From: Nordella sp. HKS 07
Lineage (GTDB): Bacteria; Pseudomonadota; Alphaproteobacteria; Rhizobiales; Aestuariivirgaceae
Length of the DNA: 64,000 bases
NCBI RefSeq assembly: GCF_011046735.1
Contig: NZ_CP049258.1
Coordinates: forward strand, 7,120,315-7,184,314
Reading direction: 5' to 3'
Part shown: piece by piece, positions 36,083-44,794 of the stretch
How the letters are laid out: every line of letters starts with the position of its first letter
How positions within the stretch are numbered: the first letter of the stretch is position 1
Made by a program: the position numbers and the translations under genes
The notes under the pieces: model-generated
What the model saw: only the letters and a program-made list of their open reading frames with translations
Database searches by the model: none
Told to the model about the DNA's origin: nothing

Positions 36083-36887
36083 ATGAAATCGACGGAGCGT
36101 CTCCTTTATCTTTATGCCGTGCTGTTCATGGTGTTCCTCTACGGCCCGATTCTGCTGGCGCCGTTGTTCTCTTTCAATGACAGCATATTCGCGACCTTCC
36201 CCCTCAAAGGCTTCACCTTCAGGCACTATGCCGAAATGGCCGGCAATACCGGCCTCCTTCAGGCCTTGCGCAACAGCCTGGTCGTCGCCTCGGTGTCCTC
36301 CCCTTATCGCGACCGCGGTCAGCGTGCCGGCGGCGATCGCGCTCACCCGCTACAAGCTGCCGGGCAGCGGCGCCATTCTCACCGCCATGTCGGCGCCGCT
36401 CATCGTGCCCTCGATCATCTTTGGTGTGGCGCTTCTCATCATCATCCTGCGCTTTCTGGGCCTGGAGCTCAGCCTGTGGACCATCGGCGCCAGCCATGTC
36501 TTCATCTCCATCCCCTTCGCCATGACGGTGCTGATGTCGAGGCTCGAAGGCTTCGACAAGAGCCTCGAAGAGGCATCGCGCGATCTGGGTGAAGGTGCCT
36601 GGATGACCTTCCTGCGGGTGACCTTGCCGCTGGCGATGTCCGGCATCGTGTCGAGCCTCCTGCTCTGCTTCGTCACCTCGTTCGACGAATTCGTGCTTGC
36701 CTTCTTCCTGTCGGGCACCGAGACGACCTTGCCGGTCTATCTCTTTGGCCAGCTGCGCTTTCCCAATAAGCTGCCGGGCATGCTCGCACTCGGCTCCACC
36801 ATCCTTTTGTTCTCGGCCGTCATCGTCATTCTGGCCGAATTTATGCGCCGGCGCGGCGTGCAATCCGGTTCCGCGGGAGATGTCTGA
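36083..36887 (+). pseudogene. PotC-type ABC permease with single-base frameshift
   Basis: Frame one encodes MKSTERLLYLYAVLFMVFLY through LRNSLVVASVSS to about 36300. There TCCTCCCCTTATCGC carries one C too many, and the permease sense moves to the frame reading LIATAVSVPAAIALTRYKLP onward. That frame holds the EAA loop SLEEASRDLGEGAWMTFLRV and ends GSAGDV. The corrected product would be 267 residues, normal for the family. The lesion lies in a run of C, so a sequencing error is possible. The upstream permease is also destroyed, which makes genuine decay of the operon plausible. Confidence 0.82.
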
Positions 36888-36888
36888 C

Positions 36889-37977
36889 ATGGCCGGAAGC
36901 ATCGGCGAGGTGATCGAGATCAGGGATGTCGCCAAGTATTTCGGGCCGGTGGCCGCCGTTGACGGCGTTTCCTTCGGCATCGAGCGGGGCGAGTTCTTCT
37001 CGCTCCTCGGTCCCTCCGGCTGCGGCAAGACCACGTTGCTGCGCATGCTGGCCGGCTTCGAGCACCCGACGCAGGGCGACATCCTCATCGACGGCCAGCC
37101 GATGGTGAATGTGCCCGCCAATAAGCGCCCGACCAATATGGTCTTCCAGAGCTACGCCATTTTCCCGCATCTGAATGTCGAGGAAAATGTCGGCTATGGC
37201 CTCAGGAACCGCAAGCTCGCCAAGGAAGAGGCGCGGTCCAGGGTCGCCGCCGCCCTCGATCTGGTCAAGCTCGCCGGCTATGGCAAACGCGCCGCGCATC
37301 AGCTGTCCGGCGGCCAGCGCCAGCGCGTGGCGCTCGCCCGTGCTTTGGTCTGCCGGCCGAAAGTTCTGCTTCTCGACGAGCCCCTGGGCGCGCTCGACAA
37401 GAAACTGCGCGAGGAGATGCAGCTGGAGGTGCGCCAGCTGCAGCGCAATGTCGGCATCACCTTCGTCTTCGTGACCCATGACCAGGAAGAGGCCTTGACA
37501 CTGTCGGACCGTATCGCCGTCATGTCCTCCGGCAAGGTGCTGCAGATCGCCCGTGCCGATGATCTCTATGAGAATCCGAACTGTCGTGAAGTGGCGGAGT
37601 TCATCGGCAATATGAATCTGTTCGAGGGCAAGGTCGCCGCCGCCGCGGAGGGTATTGTGGCGGTCGACACCGCCACCGGCCGCTTGCGCGTACCTTATGC
37701 GAGCCCCCTCGATGCTGGGGCGACCGTGCACCTGGCGGTCCGTCCCGAGAAACTGGCGCTCCTGGCGAGCCCCGCCGACGGGGTCAACGCCGTCAAGGGC
37801 CGGATCATCGCCCAGACCTATCTGGGCGACCGCCGTCAGTATCTTGTGCGGATCGAAGGCCTGACGAAACCCATCGCCGTCTCACGACAGATTTCAGGCA
37901 CCGAACCATCGCTGCCATCGGACGGCGACGTGTGGCTGACCTGGCCGCCGCAGCTAGGACGGCTTTTGACGAGTTAG
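36889..37977 (+). CDS. ABC transporter ATP-binding protein, PotA type
   Basis: A 362-residue ATPase with Walker A GPSGCGKTT, Q-loop FQSYAIFPHL, signature LSGGQRQRVALARAL, Walker B VLLLDEP and H-loop VTHDQEEAL. A C-terminal TOBE domain follows (about 275-362). I chose ATG 36889 (MAGSIGEVIEI), which has GGGAG at proper spacing, over the ATG three codons upstream that touches the permease stop. It energises the importer whose permeases are both broken, although such ATPases can sometimes serve related transporters. Confidence 0.9.
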   Translation: MAGSIGEVIEIRDVAKYFGPVAAVDGVSFGIERGEFFSLLGPSGCGKTTLLRMLAGFEHPTQGDILIDGQPMVNVPANKRPTNMVFQSYAIFPHLNVEENVGYGLRNRKLAKEEARSRVAAALDLVKLAGYGKRAAHQLSGGQRQRVALARALVCRPKVLLLDEPLGALDKKLREEMQLEVRQLQRNVGITFVFVTHDQEEALTLSDRIAVMSSGKVLQIARADDLYENPNCREVAEFIGNMNLFEGKVAAAAEGIVAVDTATGRLRVPYASPLDAGATVHLAVRPEKLALLASPADGVNAVKGRIIAQTYLGDRRQYLVRIEGLTKPIAVSRQISGTEPSLPSDGDVWLTWPPQLGRLLTS

Positions 37978-37997
37978 ATCGAAGAACAATCGCGTAT

Positions 37998-38225
37998 TTC
38001 CCTTTCTCCCGCTTGCGCAGCGAGGCTTACCGGTTTCCCCTTCTCCCGCTTGCGGGAGAAGGTGGCCGAAGGCCGGATGAAGGTGTTCTCTCCGCTTCTA
38101 TACAGCCACAAGCGTGGGAAGTGTCGAAGCTTTGTTATCTTGTTCTCTTGAAAGGTTATCGTGAGTTGAACCGACACCCTCATCCGCCCTGTCGGGCACC
38201 TTCTCCCGCAAGCGGGAGAAGGGAA
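37998..38225. repeat. Composite repeat element, family A, inverted copy
   Basis: In inverse order to 31066-31322: a half-arm at 37998-38020, arm GCCGAAGGCCGGATGAAGG at 38037-38090, and a core with GTGGGAAGTGTCGAAGCTTT. The last part is the arm with GTCGGGCACCTTCTCCCGC at 38172-38225. The core matches the reverse complement of the other copy over about 85 bases. It sits between convergent genes and could terminate both. Confidence 0.8.
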
Positions 38226-38260
38226 GCCAAGTTCGAAAACTCCAAGTTGATTTGCGCGTT

Positions 38261-39106
38261 TTACCTGTTCTTTCCCTGTTTCACGAAGGCGGCAAAGCCT
38301 TCGTCATAATCCGGATGCCAGCGCGACAAAGGCGGCCGGTTCTCGATGATGTCGCCGGCCGCCCAGGCGATGCGCTTCTCGTCGAGGTCGCGCGTCGCCT
38401 CATTGTCCGGACAGAGGATATAGAAATCTCCCCGCTCCAGAGATTCGAGCATGAACTCCACCGTCTGCTCCGGCGTCCACGCACCCTCCGGCTTCTCGGT
38501 GCGTCCCCTGGCGGTGAGGCCGGTGAATACGAAGCCGGGAATGAGCAGATGCGCCGTCACCTGGCACTCCTTCCGCGAGCGCAATTCATGCTGCAGCGCC
38601 TCGGTGAAGACTTTGACGCCGGCTTTCGCGACATTATAGGCCGGGTCGCCCGGCGGCGTGGTAATACCCTGTTTCGAGCCGGTATTGATGATGAGGCCGG
38701 GCGTTCCTTGCGCGATCATATTGGGCGCAAAGACACGCGTCCCGTGGATAACGCCCAGGAGATTGACCGCCAGAACCTGGTCCCAGTTTTCCCAGGCGCC
38801 GAAGATCTGGCTGCCGGGCTGGATGCCGGCATTGTTCATGACCACATCGATATGGCCGAAACGCTCCCGCACCATGCGTTCGACATTCGTTAAATCTTCC
38901 GGCAGGCTGACATCGCACGGCGCTGTAACGCAATCCTCCGTTCCGCCGAGACGGCTCGCCGCTTGCGTCAGCCGATCGGCATCGCGATCGGCGATACAGA
39001 CCTTCAGGCCAAGGGAGAGGAATTTCCGCGCCGCCGCGAGACCGATGCCGGAGGCGCCGCCGGTGACGACGGCGACATTGCCGGACTTCAGGGCTGCAAT
39101 CTTCAT
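38261..39106 (-). CDS. SDR-family oxidoreductase
   Basis: A 281-residue short-chain dehydrogenase with TGGASGIG (about 16-23), NNAGIQPG, the catalytic NTGSKQG Ser and YNVAKAG Tyr/Lys. The C-terminal extension DIIENRPPLSRWHPDYDEGF is longer than usual and shared with a subgroup acting on larger substrates. It is the last gene of the ten-gene minus-strand operon that starts at 47770, 10 bases after the preceding SDR. Confidence 0.88.
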   Translation of the reverse strand: MKIAALKSGNVAVVTGGASGIGLAAARKFLSLGLKVCIADRDADRLTQAASRLGGTEDCVTAPCDVSLPEDLTNVERMVRERFGHIDVVMNNAGIQPGSQIFGAWENWDQVLAVNLLGVIHGTRVFAPNMIAQGTPGLIINTGSKQGITTPPGDPAYNVAKAGVKVFTEALQHELRSRKECQVTAHLLIPGFVFTGLTARGRTEKPEGAWTPEQTVEFMLESLERGDFYILCPDNEATRDLDEKRIAWAAGDIIENRPPLSRWHPDYDEGFAAFVKQGKNR

Positions 39107-39116
39107 CCGTCGCTCC

Positions 39117-39896
39117 TCACAGCACGCCCGGATAGGCGCCGCCGTCGATCAGCAGGTTCTGAGCCGTGATGTAGCCGGCATGGGCCGAGCACAGGAAGGC
39201 GCAGGCCTTGCCGAATTCCTCCGGACTGCCGAAGCGCTTCGCCGGAATGGCGCCCTCCTCCTCGGCGCGGAGCGCATCGACGCCGACGCCCTGCTTCAGC
39301 GCCGCCAGATTGAGCCCGTCGGTGAGCCGGCGCGTCTCGAACGAGCCCGGCAAGAGGAAGTTGATCGTGACATTGGCATGCGCGACCGAACGCGCCACGC
39401 CGGCGAGGAAGCCGGTGAGACCGAGCCGCGCCCCGCTCGACAGATCGAGCCCGGCGAGCGGCATCTTCACCGACCCCGAGGTGATATTGACGATGCGCCC
39501 GAAGCGGCGCGCCACCATGCCGTCGATCACCGCCTGGACGAGCTCGATGGGGCTCACCATGTTGTTGACCAGGCCCTGGAGCTGCGCTTCGCGATCCACC
39601 TGGCGGAAATCGCGGTAGGGCGGCCCGCCATTGTTGTTCACCAATATGTCGACATGCGGCACGGCGGCGAGAATGCGGGCCTGACCGTCCGGCATCGCCA
39701 CATCGGCGACGACCGGAATCACTTCCGAGCCGGTCTCACCGGCGATCTCGCGTGCCGTCTCCTCGAGCGCCGTCTTGTCGCGGCCATTGATCACCACGGT
39801 GCAACCCGCTCTGGCCAGCTCGAAGGCGCAGGCCTTGCCGAGCCCGCGGCTCGAGGCGCACACCACCGCATTGCGTCCGGCAATATCCAGATCCAC
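39117..39896 (-). CDS. Atypical SDR-family protein lacking the catalytic YxxxK
   Basis: A 259-residue protein with an altered nucleotide motif CASSRGLG (about 13-20) and NNNGGPP in place of NNAG. Where the catalytic Tyr and Lys should be, the sequence reads LDLSSGARLGLTGF. This matches a known SDR subgroup with the same substitution, so it is a family trait and not a recent lesion. The catalytic mode is unclear; it may bind cofactor differently or have another role. It lies within the GntR-controlled operon between two ordinary SDRs. Confidence 0.83.
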   Translation of the reverse strand: MDLDIAGRNAVVCASSRGLGKACAFELARAGCTVVINGRDKTALEETAREIAGETGSEVIPVVADVAMPDGQARILAAVPHVDILVNNNGGPPYRDFRQVDREAQLQGLVNNMVSPIELVQAVIDGMVARRFGRIVNITSGSVKMPLAGLDLSSGARLGLTGFLAGVARSVAHANVTINFLLPGSFETRRLTDGLNLAALKQGVGVDALRAEEEGAIPAKRFGSPEEFGKACAFLCSAHAGYITAQNLLIDGGAYPGVL

Positions 39897-39919
39897 GGCG
39901 TTTCTCCCTTAGATGTCGT

Positions 39920-40708
39920 TCAGAAGGTCGCCGACGCGCCGCCATCGACACTCAGGACCTGTCCAGTCACATATTGTGCGTCATCCGAGCACAGGAAGAA
40001 AGCGGGTCCCGCCATATCGGCGGGCTTGCCGTAGCGGCGCATGGGAATGCGGCCGTATTTCACATAGATGTCACGGAACCAGTCGGCGTCATATTCATGC
40101 GAGCCGTCGGGCTGTATCGACATCGGCGTGTCGACGAAACCCGGCGCGATCGCATTCACCATGATGTTATGAGGGGCCAGGTCGCAGGCGAGCGCCCGGG
40201 TGAAATTCACCATGGCGCCCTTGGCGGTGGCATAAGCCAGCTGGTTGGGCCAGCCGCGCAGGCCCTGGATCGAAGCGATGTTCAGGATGCGCCGCCCTTC
40301 GCCTCCCTTCTTGAGCAGCGGCACGAACGCCATCACCATGCGCACCGCACCATCCTGATTGATGGCGATCACCCTCTGATAGTCTTCAAACGCCATCGTC
40401 TCGATATGGGTGTCGGCGCCGATCCCAGCATTGTTCACCAGAATCTCGCAGCGGCCATGTGCTTCGTCCACTTGCCGCGCCAGCTCAGCGACTGAAGCCG
40501 CATCGGCAATATCGACCCGCGCCGCACCCGCCCGCAAGCCCTGCTCCACGAGCTTCGCCGCGGCGGCCTTGGCTCTGTCGAAAGCGATATCGGCCAGGAT
40601 GACGATGGCGCCCTCCTCGGCCAGGCGCGTGCCGATACCAAGGCCGATGCCTTGCGCCCCGCCCGTCACCACCGCCACACGATCTTCCAGCCGCTCGCCT
40701 CTGTTCAT
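39920..40708 (-). CDS. SDR-family oxidoreductase
   Basis: A 262-residue short-chain dehydrogenase with TGGAQGIGLG, VNNAGIGAD, and the catalytic stretch NIASIQGLRGWPNQLAYATA with Ser, Tyr and following Lys. The C-terminus VTGQVLSVDGGASATF is standard. It starts three bases after the permease stop, so it is transcribed with the transporter. It probably oxidises the imported substrate or an intermediate. Confidence 0.9.
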   Translation of the reverse strand: MNRGERLEDRVAVVTGGAQGIGLGIGTRLAEEGAIVILADIAFDRAKAAAAKLVEQGLRAGAARVDIADAASVAELARQVDEAHGRCEILVNNAGIGADTHIETMAFEDYQRVIAINQDGAVRMVMAFVPLLKKGGEGRRILNIASIQGLRGWPNQLAYATAKGAMVNFTRALACDLAPHNIMVNAIAPGFVDTPMSIQPDGSHEYDADWFRDIYVKYGRIPMRRYGKPADMAGPAFFLCSDDAQYVTGQVLSVDGGASATF

Positions 40709-40711
40709 TTC

Positions 40712-41524
40712 TCACCCCTCCTCGGCCTGCCCCTTGGGTTGCATGCGCCAGGCCACGATTATGGCCAGAATGATGGAGACCAGCAAAACCAAAGTCACCA
40801 GCGCATTGATCTCCGGCGTAAAGCCGACCCGCATCATCGCCCACAACCGCAAGGGCAAGGTCATCTGGTCGCCCGCCACAAAGGTGCTGATCAGCGTTTC
40901 GTCGAAGGAGAGCGTCAGCGCCAGCACGGCGCCCGTCATCACGGCGGAAGCGAGATGCGGCAAGAGCACATAGCGCAGGGTCTGGAGGCGCCCCGCCCCC
41001 AGATCGAAGGACGCCTCGACTAGTGAATGCGGCAGCGCCTGCAATCGCGTGAGCACCAGTCGATAGGCGACAGCCAGCACGAAGACGGCATGGCCGAGCA
41101 CGATGGTCACGAGACCGCGATTGAGGCCGAGCTCGGCCGAGGCGACGAGCAACGCGAGGCCCGTCACGATGGGCGGCAGCAGGAACGGCAGATAGATCAC
41201 CAGCTCCAGCGCCCGTCGGCCGAGGGCGCCCTCCCATTCGGTGTAAAGAGCCAGCACCAGCGCGAGGACGGTCGCCACCGCGACCGAGATCAGGGCGACG
41301 ATCGCGGTGTTGGACAGAGCTGCCATGACGCTCGGATTGGACCACAGCGTCACATAATGTTTGAAGCTCAGCGTCTCCCACAGGATCTTGCCCTGGCGGA
41401 TCTCGACGATCGAAAACAGGAGGCTGATAAAAACAGGCGAATAGAGAAGGATGAAGACGAGGCCCGTCACCGTGCCGGTGATCCATAATGGCAGCCTGTC
41501 GCCTAGTGTGCGCATCGTCGTCAC
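40712..41524 (-). CDS. ABC transporter permease, PotC type
   Basis: A 270-residue inner-membrane permease with six hydrophobic spans and the EAA loop HSLVEASFDLGAGRLQTLRYV. It overlaps the preceding permease by four bases. Together with that permease, the ATPase at 42360-43412 and the binding protein at 44783-45826, it forms a complete importer. Confidence 0.92.
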   Translation of the reverse strand: MTTMRTLGDRLPLWITGTVTGLVFILLYSPVFISLLFSIVEIRQGKILWETLSFKHYVTLWSNPSVMAALSNTAIVALISVAVATVLALVLALYTEWEGALGRRALELVIYLPFLLPPIVTGLALLVASAELGLNRGLVTIVLGHAVFVLAVAYRLVLTRLQALPHSLVEASFDLGAGRLQTLRYVLLPHLASAVMTGAVLALTLSFDETLISTFVAGDQMTLPLRLWAMMRVGFTPEINALVTLVLLVSIILAIIVAWRMQPKGQAEEG

Positions 41525-42363
41525 ACTCGCTGCCTGCTGATCGAATAGCCGGCCAGCAGGATGCCGAAAAGCGCGGTGACGAACAGGATCGTCGCCATGG
41601 CGGCGCCGAAGGGCCAGTCATAGGCGAGGCCGAATTGCGAATAGATCACCCGGCCGATGGTGAAGCCAGTAGTGCCGCCCACCATCTGCGGCGTCACGAA
41701 GTCGCCAAGCGCCAGGACAAAGGCGAAAAGCGCGCCCGCGACAGTGCCGGGCAGCGACAGCGGCAGTACAATGCGCCGGAACGTATCCCAGCCGCCGGCG
41801 CCGAGGTCGAGGGACGCCTGCAGCAACGAACGTGGGATGCGTTCGAGCGCCAGGAAAATCGGCAGGATGACGAAGGGCAGATAGATCACCACCATGGTGA
41901 TCAGCACGGCGCGCTGATTGAAGAGAAAGGCCTGGCTCGGCCTCTCCAATATGCCGAGCCCGAGAAGCGCCTGGTTGACGAGGCCATTGAGGCCCAGCAT
42001 CGAGCGCAGCGTGTAGAGCTTGACGATATAGCTCATGAACAGCGGCATGACCGCCAGAAGCAGAAGCAGGTAGCGCCGCGATCCTTTTTGCTGCCAGATG
42101 AACCAGGCAACAGGATAGCCGATGAGAACAGCGGCGCCCATCACTTCGAGACAGAGCAGCACGGTCCCGAGAAAGGTGCCGAAATAGGTCCAGTTGCCGA
42201 AGAAATTGGCATAATTGCCGAACGTGATCTCGCGGATGATCAGATTTTTCTCGGCCCGGTACAGCGAGAGGACGAGGAAGCTGGTGATCGGCGCCACGAT
42301 CAGGAGTGCCGGCACGAAAGCGACGCCAAGAAACACGAGCCAGCGCTTCCCCATTTCTGTCAT
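41521..42363 (-). CDS. ABC transporter permease, PotB type
   Basis: A 280-residue permease with six spans and EAA loop RSLLQASLDLGAGGWDTFRR. The start codon overlaps the ATPase stop by four bases, and its stop overlaps the next permease. It forms a heterodimer with the PotC-type partner. Confidence 0.92.
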   Translation of the reverse strand: MTEMGKRWLVFLGVAFVPALLIVAPITSFLVLSLYRAEKNLIIREITFGNYANFFGNWTYFGTFLGTVLLCLEVMGAAVLIGYPVAWFIWQQKGSRRYLLLLLAVMPLFMSYIVKLYTLRSMLGLNGLVNQALLGLGILERPSQAFLFNQRAVLITMVVIYLPFVILPIFLALERIPRSLLQASLDLGAGGWDTFRRIVLPLSLPGTVAGALFAFVLALGDFVTPQMVGGTTGFTIGRVIYSQFGLAYDWPFGAAMATILFVTALFGILLAGYSISRQRV

Positions 42364-43412
42364 GATCGCGTCACCATGACGGCGTCGGCCGGATCATAGG
42401 TCACGCTGACCACATCGCCTGGATTTGGTGTCACCGCACCTCGCCCACCCGAGAGGCGAAGATCTAGCTTCACCGACGGGTCCGCCGTGGCATGCAGGAT
42501 CAGCTTGGTCATGGCGCCGCCGAAAATGGCCTCTTCCACTTCCGCTTGGATCGTCGCCATCCCCTGCCCGAGCTTCAGCGATTCCGGGCGGATGCAGAGC
42601 AGCACGTCCTGCCCCGTCCGGATACCGGACATGTCGGTGCAAGGAAGCTCGCCGATCGCGCTCTGCACCTTGCCCGTCCCCGCCGTCACGCCGGGGATCA
42701 GGTTGTTGTCGCCGAAGAAGCCCGCCACGAAACGGGTGCGCGGCTTGAAATAAAGTTCCTTGGGCGAGCCGATCTGCTCGATGCTGCCCTGGCTCATCAC
42801 CACGATGCGGTCGGACATAGCGATCGCCTCATCCTGATCATGCGTGACGAAGACGAAGGTCGTCTCGATGCGGCGCTGTATCTGCTTGAGGAAGAGCTGC
42901 ATCTGCCGGCGCAACGTGGCATCGAGCGCCGCCAGGGGCTCGTCGAGCAGGATCACCTTGGGTTCGCAGACGATCGCCCGCGCCAGCGCCACGCGCTGCT
43001 TCTGGCCGCCCGAAAGCTGTGCCGGATAGCGGTCGCGCAAGGCGGATAAGCCAACGATCTCGAGCGTATCGTCGATGAGCCTGGCGGTCTTGGCGCCATT
43101 GCGGCGCTGGACCAGCGGCCCGTAGCCGGCATTCTCCAGCACTGTCATATGCGGGAAGAGCGCATAATCCTGGAACACCGTGTTGAACGGCCGCCGGTTG
43201 GCGGCGAGCCTGGTGATGTCTTCACCTTCGAACAGGATCCGGCCGCTCGACGCCTCGGTGAAGCCGCCCATCAACCTCAGCACTGTGGTCTTGCCGGAGC
43301 CCGAGGGTCCCAGGAGCGTCAGGAATTCGCCATTCGCCACGGCGAGCGACAGAGGATGCAGCACCTCTATCGGCCCATAGCGTTTCGCGACGTCTCTGAG
43401 TTCGAGCCCCAT
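42360..43412 (-). CDS. ABC transporter ATP-binding protein, PotA type
   Basis: A 350-residue ATPase with Walker A GPSGSGKTT, Q-loop FQDYALFPHM, signature LSGGQKQRVALARAI, Walker B VILLDEP and H-loop VTHDQDEA. A TOBE domain lies after about residue 270. It follows the enolase-superfamily gene by 12 bases. Confidence 0.93.
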   Translation of the reverse strand: MGLELRDVAKRYGPIEVLHPLSLAVANGEFLTLLGPSGSGKTTVLRLMGGFTEASSGRILFEGEDITRLAANRRPFNTVFQDYALFPHMTVLENAGYGPLVQRRNGAKTARLIDDTLEIVGLSALRDRYPAQLSGGQKQRVALARAIVCEPKVILLDEPLAALDATLRRQMQLFLKQIQRRIETTFVFVTHDQDEAIAMSDRIVVMSQGSIEQIGSPKELYFKPRTRFVAGFFGDNNLIPGVTAGTGKVQSAIGELPCTDMSGIRTGQDVLLCIRPESLKLGQGMATIQAEVEEAIFGGAMTKLILHATADPSVKLDLRLSGGRGAVTPNPGDVVSVTYDPADAVMVTRS

Positions 43413-43424
43413 TCTTCACCCTGA

Positions 43425-44645
43425 TCAGGCGACAGTATAACGCCTCACCACGTCCCAATCGACCTCGACGCCGAGGCCTGGCTTGGTCGGCAGCGCGATG
43501 GTACCGTCGGACGCCAGAACCAACTCCTCCTGCGCCAGCTCGCGGCGCAGCCGCTCATGGCAGAGCTGCGGCGGCAGATATTCGATGAAGGCGCAATGAT
43601 CGGTGACGAAGGCCAGATGCGCGGTGGCCGAGATCGAGATCCCGGTCTTCCAGCAATGCGGGACGATGGTGCGCCCGCGCGCCTTCGCCATGTCGCAGAC
43701 GATCTTCGCCTCGCCGATGCCGCCAACGCGCCCGACATCGGGCTGCGCCACCTGCACCTTGCCGATGTCGAGAAGCTCCTCGAATTCGAAGCGGGTGGCC
43801 AGCCACTCTCCGAAAGCAAGCGGCATCGGCGCCTTCTCGGCGAGCTTCGCCATCTCCTTGACATTGTCGGACCATAGCGGCGTTTCGAGGAAATAGGGCT
43901 TGAATTCGGCCCAGTCCTTGACGACGGAATAGCAGGTCTCGGCGTCCTCCCACAGATACTGCACATCCACCATCAAGGTGACGTCGAAACCGATCGTCTT
44001 GCGGACCGCCGCCAGGACTTCCGTGTGCCGGTCATAGCTTTCCCGCATGCCGCCATGCGCATAGGGCCCGTTCATGGTGATCTCGGTCTTCATTGCCTTG
44101 AAGCCGAGATTTTTGGCGCGCAAGGCGGATTCGCACAGCGCGTCGCGGTATTCCTCGAAGCGCCGCCCGGCCGGCTGCAAGGACGCATAGGGTGTAATCG
44201 TCTTGCGCGTTGCTCCGCCCAGGAGCGCGTGGACCGGCTCCCCCACCGCCTTGCCGCACAGATCCCACAGCGCCATGTCGATGGCGCTCAGCGCATGGAT
44301 GACCATGCCGCGCCGCCCGTTCATCGCCGTGCCGATATAGGCCTTGCGCCACAACTCGCCGATCTCGAAGGGGTTGGCGCCGATGAGCATCTCCTTGATG
44401 GAGAGGCCCATCGTGTGAGTGCCCGGCGCCTCGATGCAGGCCCTCGCCATCCAGGGATTGGCGTCGCATTCGCCCACCCCGCTTATGCCCCCATCGGTAT
44501 GGATGACGACGACGAGACTGTCCTGCGCCGAGGAGGTGAAGCTCACATCATAGTCGGGCGCCAGCAGCACATGGCACTCTATGTCAGTGATCTTGAGGCG
44601 CGGCGGTGTTGTCTTGAGCTGCGGCGAGACCGTCATCAGCGTCAT
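43425..44645 (-). CDS. Mandelate racemase / muconate-lactonizing-enzyme family protein
   Basis: A 406-residue enolase-superfamily enzyme. The capping domain comes first, then the barrel with KTEITMNGPY (base position), metal ligands in DVQYLW, ETPLW and GEWLA. The QPDVGRVGG Asp and PHCWKTG His form the His-Asp pair of the mandelate racemase group, so dehydration or epimerisation of a hydroxy acid or aldonate is likely. The ATG at 44645 is chosen because GGAG lies five bases before it; the frame opens nine codons earlier. A copy of repeat family B begins only 24 bases upstream of the start. It is the fourth gene of the operon. Confidence 0.88.
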   Translation of the reverse strand: MTLMTVSPQLKTTPPRLKITDIECHVLLAPDYDVSFTSSAQDSLVVVIHTDGGISGVGECDANPWMARACIEAPGTHTMGLSIKEMLIGANPFEIGELWRKAYIGTAMNGRRGMVIHALSAIDMALWDLCGKAVGEPVHALLGGATRKTITPYASLQPAGRRFEEYRDALCESALRAKNLGFKAMKTEITMNGPYAHGGMRESYDRHTEVLAAVRKTIGFDVTLMVDVQYLWEDAETCYSVVKDWAEFKPYFLETPLWSDNVKEMAKLAEKAPMPLAFGEWLATRFEFEELLDIGKVQVAQPDVGRVGGIGEAKIVCDMAKARGRTIVPHCWKTGISISATAHLAFVTDHCAFIEYLPPQLCHERLRRELAQEELVLASDGTIALPTKPGLGVEVDWDVVRRYTVA

Positions 44646-44668
44646 GAGAGCTCCAATGGTGCAGTAAA

Positions 44669-44770
44669 GCATCGGACCGAAAAGTGCGAAGCGGTTTTCG
44701 GATAATCCGATGCGCAGATCAAAGAGTTAGAGCGCCGGACCTATTCTATGAGAGCGCCCGGCGCTTTAGA
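44669..44770. repeat. Repeat family B in the leader of the enolase-family gene
   Basis: It begins GCATCGGACCGAAAAG, continues GAAGCGGTTTTCGGATAATC, then CGATGCGC, and ends in an imperfect palindrome AGAGCGCCGG...CCGGCGCTTTAGA. It aligns with 59055-59175, which lies at almost the same distance before another minus-strand gene. Confidence 0.7.
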
Positions 44771-44773
44771 AGG

Positions 44774-44794
44774 AAGGCCGGTTCAACCGGCCTT
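44774..44794 (-). terminator. Hairpin overlapping the stop codon of the binding-protein gene
   Basis: AAGGCCGGTT pairs perfectly with AACCGGCCTT around a single central base; the TGA stop of the binding protein lies inside it. There is no long T-run after it on the minus strand, so it may be an mRNA-stabilising or partial terminator, giving more binding protein than downstream products. Confidence 0.5.
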
